Shown here one piece after another: positions 62,148 to 64,000 of a stretch of 64,000 nucleotides of DNA. The stretch's first letter is position 1. Each line of letters starts with the position of its first letter. Made by a program: the position numbers and the translations under genes. This DNA comes from Hyphomicrobiales bacterium (lineage in GTDB: Bacteria; Pseudomonadota; Alphaproteobacteria; Rhizobiales; Aestuariivirgaceae). The stretch lies in the NCBI GenBank assembly GCA_025359265.1, contig JANYHB010000013.1, positions 1 through 64,000 of the forward strand. The letters run 5' to 3'. The notes under the pieces are model-generated. The model worked only from the letters and a program-made list of their open reading frames with translations, ran no database searches and was not told where the DNA came from.

Positions 62148-63710
62148 ATGCGGTTGAAAGCAAGAGTGTTAATATCAGTCGCGGCTTTGGCCGTGGCTGC
62201 ATGGCAACCCGTGCAGGTTTCGGCGCAAGCTGCCAACTTGGCGCAGGCTTTGCCTGATGTTGCCGATCTTGCCGAAAAGCTTTTGCCTTCTGTCGTGGAA
62301 ATTTCAGTGCAATCAAAAAGTGCTGATGCACCACAACAGACGGCCCCTTCCGATCAAAACCCATTCAAAGATTTTTTTGATGAGTTTTTGAAACGCAAGC
62401 AACAACAAGGCAACAAAGATGAGCCACCCAAAGACCCGGGCAAAGACCCCGGTAAAGATACGGGCAAAGACGCGGGTAAAAATCCCGACAAAAACAAAGA
62501 CGCGCCATTGCCTGACAGTTTGGTGAATGCCATGGGTTCAGGCTTCATCATCGACAGCAAAGGCATTATCGTTACCAATAATCATGTCATTGCCGATGCT
62601 GTGAACATTCGCGTGCACTTGCAAGATGGCACATTGTTGAAGGCCGAATTGGTGGGCCATGACGCGAAAACCGACATTGCCGTGATCCGCGTGAAGCCAG
62701 ACCATGATTTGCCGGCCGTGATTTTTGGCGATAGTGACAAGGCGCGCATTGGGCAGTGGGCTTTGGCCATCGGCAATCCGTTTGGATTAGGCGGTTCGGT
62801 TTCCTTGGGCATTGTTTCAGCCCGTGGGCGCGACATTAATTCCGGCCCCTATGATGATTATTTCCAAACTGACGCTGCCATCAACAAGGGCAATTCTGGT
62901 GGCCCACTGTTCAATTTGAACGGTGAAGTGATCGGCGTGAACACCGCCATCTTCTCGCCCTCTGGCGGGTCAGTTGGCATTGGTTTTTCAGTGCCATCCA
63001 ACGAAGTTAAAAGTGTTGCAGACCAGCTGATCAAGTTTGGCGAAACGCGGCGCGGCTGGCTGGGCGTTAAGTTGCAAACCCTGACGCCTGATGTCGCCGA
63101 AGGGCTTGGTATGCAGAAGGCCCATGGTGCATTGATTGCCGATGTGACGGCGGGCGGACCTTCCGAAAAAGCTGGCGTGAAGGCCGGAGATGTCATCATT
63201 GGTTTTGATGGCAGGGCGGTTGATGACAGTCGCACCTTGCGGCGCATTGTGGCACAAGCGGAAGTGGGCAAAGAAATTGAAGTTAAAGTGTTGCGCGATG
63301 GCAAGGAACAAACATTAAAAGTGGTTCTTGGGCGGTTGGAAGAGGGTGAAAAACTGGCCGCCGCCGCCGATACAAAGAAGCCGGACGCACCTGCGCCCGC
63401 CAATCTGCAAGTGCTTGGCATGACGATAAATGATTTGACTGATGAAACGCGCAAGACTTTTAAACTGGATGATAAAATACAAGGGGCAATAATTTCAGAC
63501 GTGGCCAAAGACGGTTATGCCGCCGAAAAAGGTTTGGCCGTCGGCGACGTCATTTCCGAAGCTGGCGGAAAGCCCGTGACCAATGCACAGGATGTTGCAA
63601 CAGCCGTTGAGCAAGCCAACAAGGATGGCAAGAATTCAGTATTGATGTTAGTGGCGCATGCTGGGAATGCGCAAGATACACGATTTGTGGCGCTTAAACT
63701 GAAGAAATAA
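62148..63710 (+). CDS. degP: DegP/HtrA-type periplasmic serine protease (Do family)
   Basis: This 520-residue envelope quality-control protease has a signal peptide (to about residue 26). The trypsin-like domain has the triad His146 (VTNNHVI), Asp176 (AKTDIAVI) and Ser250 (GNSGGPL), and two PDZ domains follow (about 300-390 and 415-515). Residues 95-118, in the regulatory loop region before the protease core, are a simple repeat of KDPG-like units (KDPGKDPGKDTGKDAGKNPD), not typical of the family. AGGAGG precedes the ATG. Confidence 0.95.
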   Translation: MRLKARVLISVAALAVAAWQPVQVSAQAANLAQALPDVADLAEKLLPSVVEISVQSKSADAPQQTAPSDQNPFKDFFDEFLKRKQQQGNKDEPPKDPGKDPGKDTGKDAGKNPDKNKDAPLPDSLVNAMGSGFIIDSKGIIVTNNHVIADAVNIRVHLQDGTLLKAELVGHDAKTDIAVIRVKPDHDLPAVIFGDSDKARIGQWALAIGNPFGLGGSVSLGIVSARGRDINSGPYDDYFQTDAAINKGNSGGPLFNLNGEVIGVNTAIFSPSGGSVGIGFSVPSNEVKSVADQLIKFGETRRGWLGVKLQTLTPDVAEGLGMQKAHGALIADVTAGGPSEKAGVKAGDVIIGFDGRAVDDSRTLRRIVAQAEVGKEIEVKVLRDGKEQTLKVVLGRLEEGEKLAAAADTKKPDAPAPANLQVLGMTINDLTDETRKTFKLDDKIQGAIISDVAKDGYAAEKGLAVGDVISEAGGKPVTNAQDVATAVEQANKDGKNSVLMLVAHAGNAQDTRFVALKLKK

Positions 63711-63712
63711 TC

Positions 63713-64000
63713 CTATGCCGTGTTTGGATCATCATCATGGGGCGTGTTGCTGACCGGGCGCAGAGCTGGGCGGCGGGCGGCCCCGAAAACGGGTGCGCGA
63801 GGGGGGCGAATGGGCACAATATCATCGGCCAGACCGGCATCAAGGTTTGGTTGATTGGGTGATTGCGCATTCAAATCACGCGGGTTTATCCCGATGTTGT
63901 TCTCCACCACGATATCCTGATTGCCGCCGATCAAAACCAGATGCTCCACATCATCACGCCTGAGCAAAACCAGGCGGCGTGTTTGGTCAACTTCGCAGTA
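63713..64000 (-). CDS. FliO-like protein, C-terminal part (cut by window edge)
   Basis: The minus frame is open from the right edge and ends at 63713. It starts YCEVDQTRRLVLLRRDDVEH and continues with LVLIGGNQDIVVENNIG, then an Asp/Pro/Arg-rich tail. RRLVLLRRD-x-VEHL-x-L-x-GG is the pattern of FliO/flagellar biosynthesis-type domains as annotated in rhizobia. The transmembrane N-terminus would lie outside the window. A true flagellar role cannot be claimed, because no flagellar gene is next to it here. It is convergent with degP, two bases away. Confidence 0.65.
   Translation of the reverse strand, partial: YCEVDQTRRLVLLRRDDVEHLVLIGGNQDIVVENNIGINPRDLNAQSPNQPNLDAGLADDIVPIRPPRAPVFGAARRPALRPVSNTPHDDDPNTA

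Overview
The window looks like a chromosomal segment of an alphaproteobacterium, most likely of the Hyphomicrobiales (Rhizobiales). The main evidence is a circularly permuted two-piece tmRNA (about 58930-59260, minus strand; tag ANDNYAPVALAA) beside an alpha-type sspB. Supporting signs are the 3' end of a housekeeping rpoD, the fumC-DUF4169-ribbon-helix-helix overlap, DUF2853, DUF3297 and DUF2934 proteins, and a FliO-like protein running off the right edge. Genes are densely packed and often translationally coupled by 1-4 base overlaps. No rRNA, tRNA, insertion sequence, prophage or CRISPR array was seen.

Layout. 1-2.7 kb: rpoD tail, two small stress-type proteins each followed by a clear terminator, and a tandem HD-GYP protein. 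2.8-8.7 kb: a probable synthase-dependent exopolysaccharide locus, with a nucleotide-sugar 6-dehydrogenase divergent from a GT2 synthase, an inner-membrane coiled-coil protein with a degenerate receiver domain, and a TolC-like outer-membrane lipoprotein. 8.7-23.2 kb: a hydantoinase-type protein, a hybrid histidine kinase, a TerC protein, a coiled-coil protein behind a CtrA-like site, then ettA, Dabb, L,D-transpeptidase, tam, extensin-like, ABC exporter, MFS and exported msrB. 23.2-36.4 kb: uvrD, a PD-(D/E)XK-type protein, a D-lactate dehydrogenase-type oxidase, a sulfotransferase, a large AsmA protein and the fumC operon. 36.4-39.0 kb: an accessory patch with an unknown nuclease-like protein, a dead yoeB/txe toxin, higA and hicBA.

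39.2-50.8 kb: molybdopterin oxidoreductase, MFS, ndk and a VUT transporter, a second degraded toxin-antitoxin pair, TMEM175, DMT transporter, a dimethylglycine/sarcosine dehydrogenase and an RNA methyltransferase. 50.9-54.4 kb: a fibrillar adhesin-like protein with five tandem repeats and a clipped C-terminus. 54.5-64 kb: PHP hydrolase, kup, mepA, sspB and tmRNA, then thyA-CPBP-folA-DUF2065-degP.

Functional themes are envelope and cell-wall remodelling (L,D-transpeptidase, MepA, extensin-like, AsmA, adhesin, exopolysaccharide), protein quality control (tmRNA, SspB, DegP, MsrB, EttA), and decay of mobile stabilisation modules: two toxin genes each carry an in-frame stop one base away from the expected codon while the adjacent antitoxin gene is intact. 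The least described parts are the exopolysaccharide locus and the accessory patch at 36.4-39.0 kb. All calls were made by reading sequence and translations without database searches.
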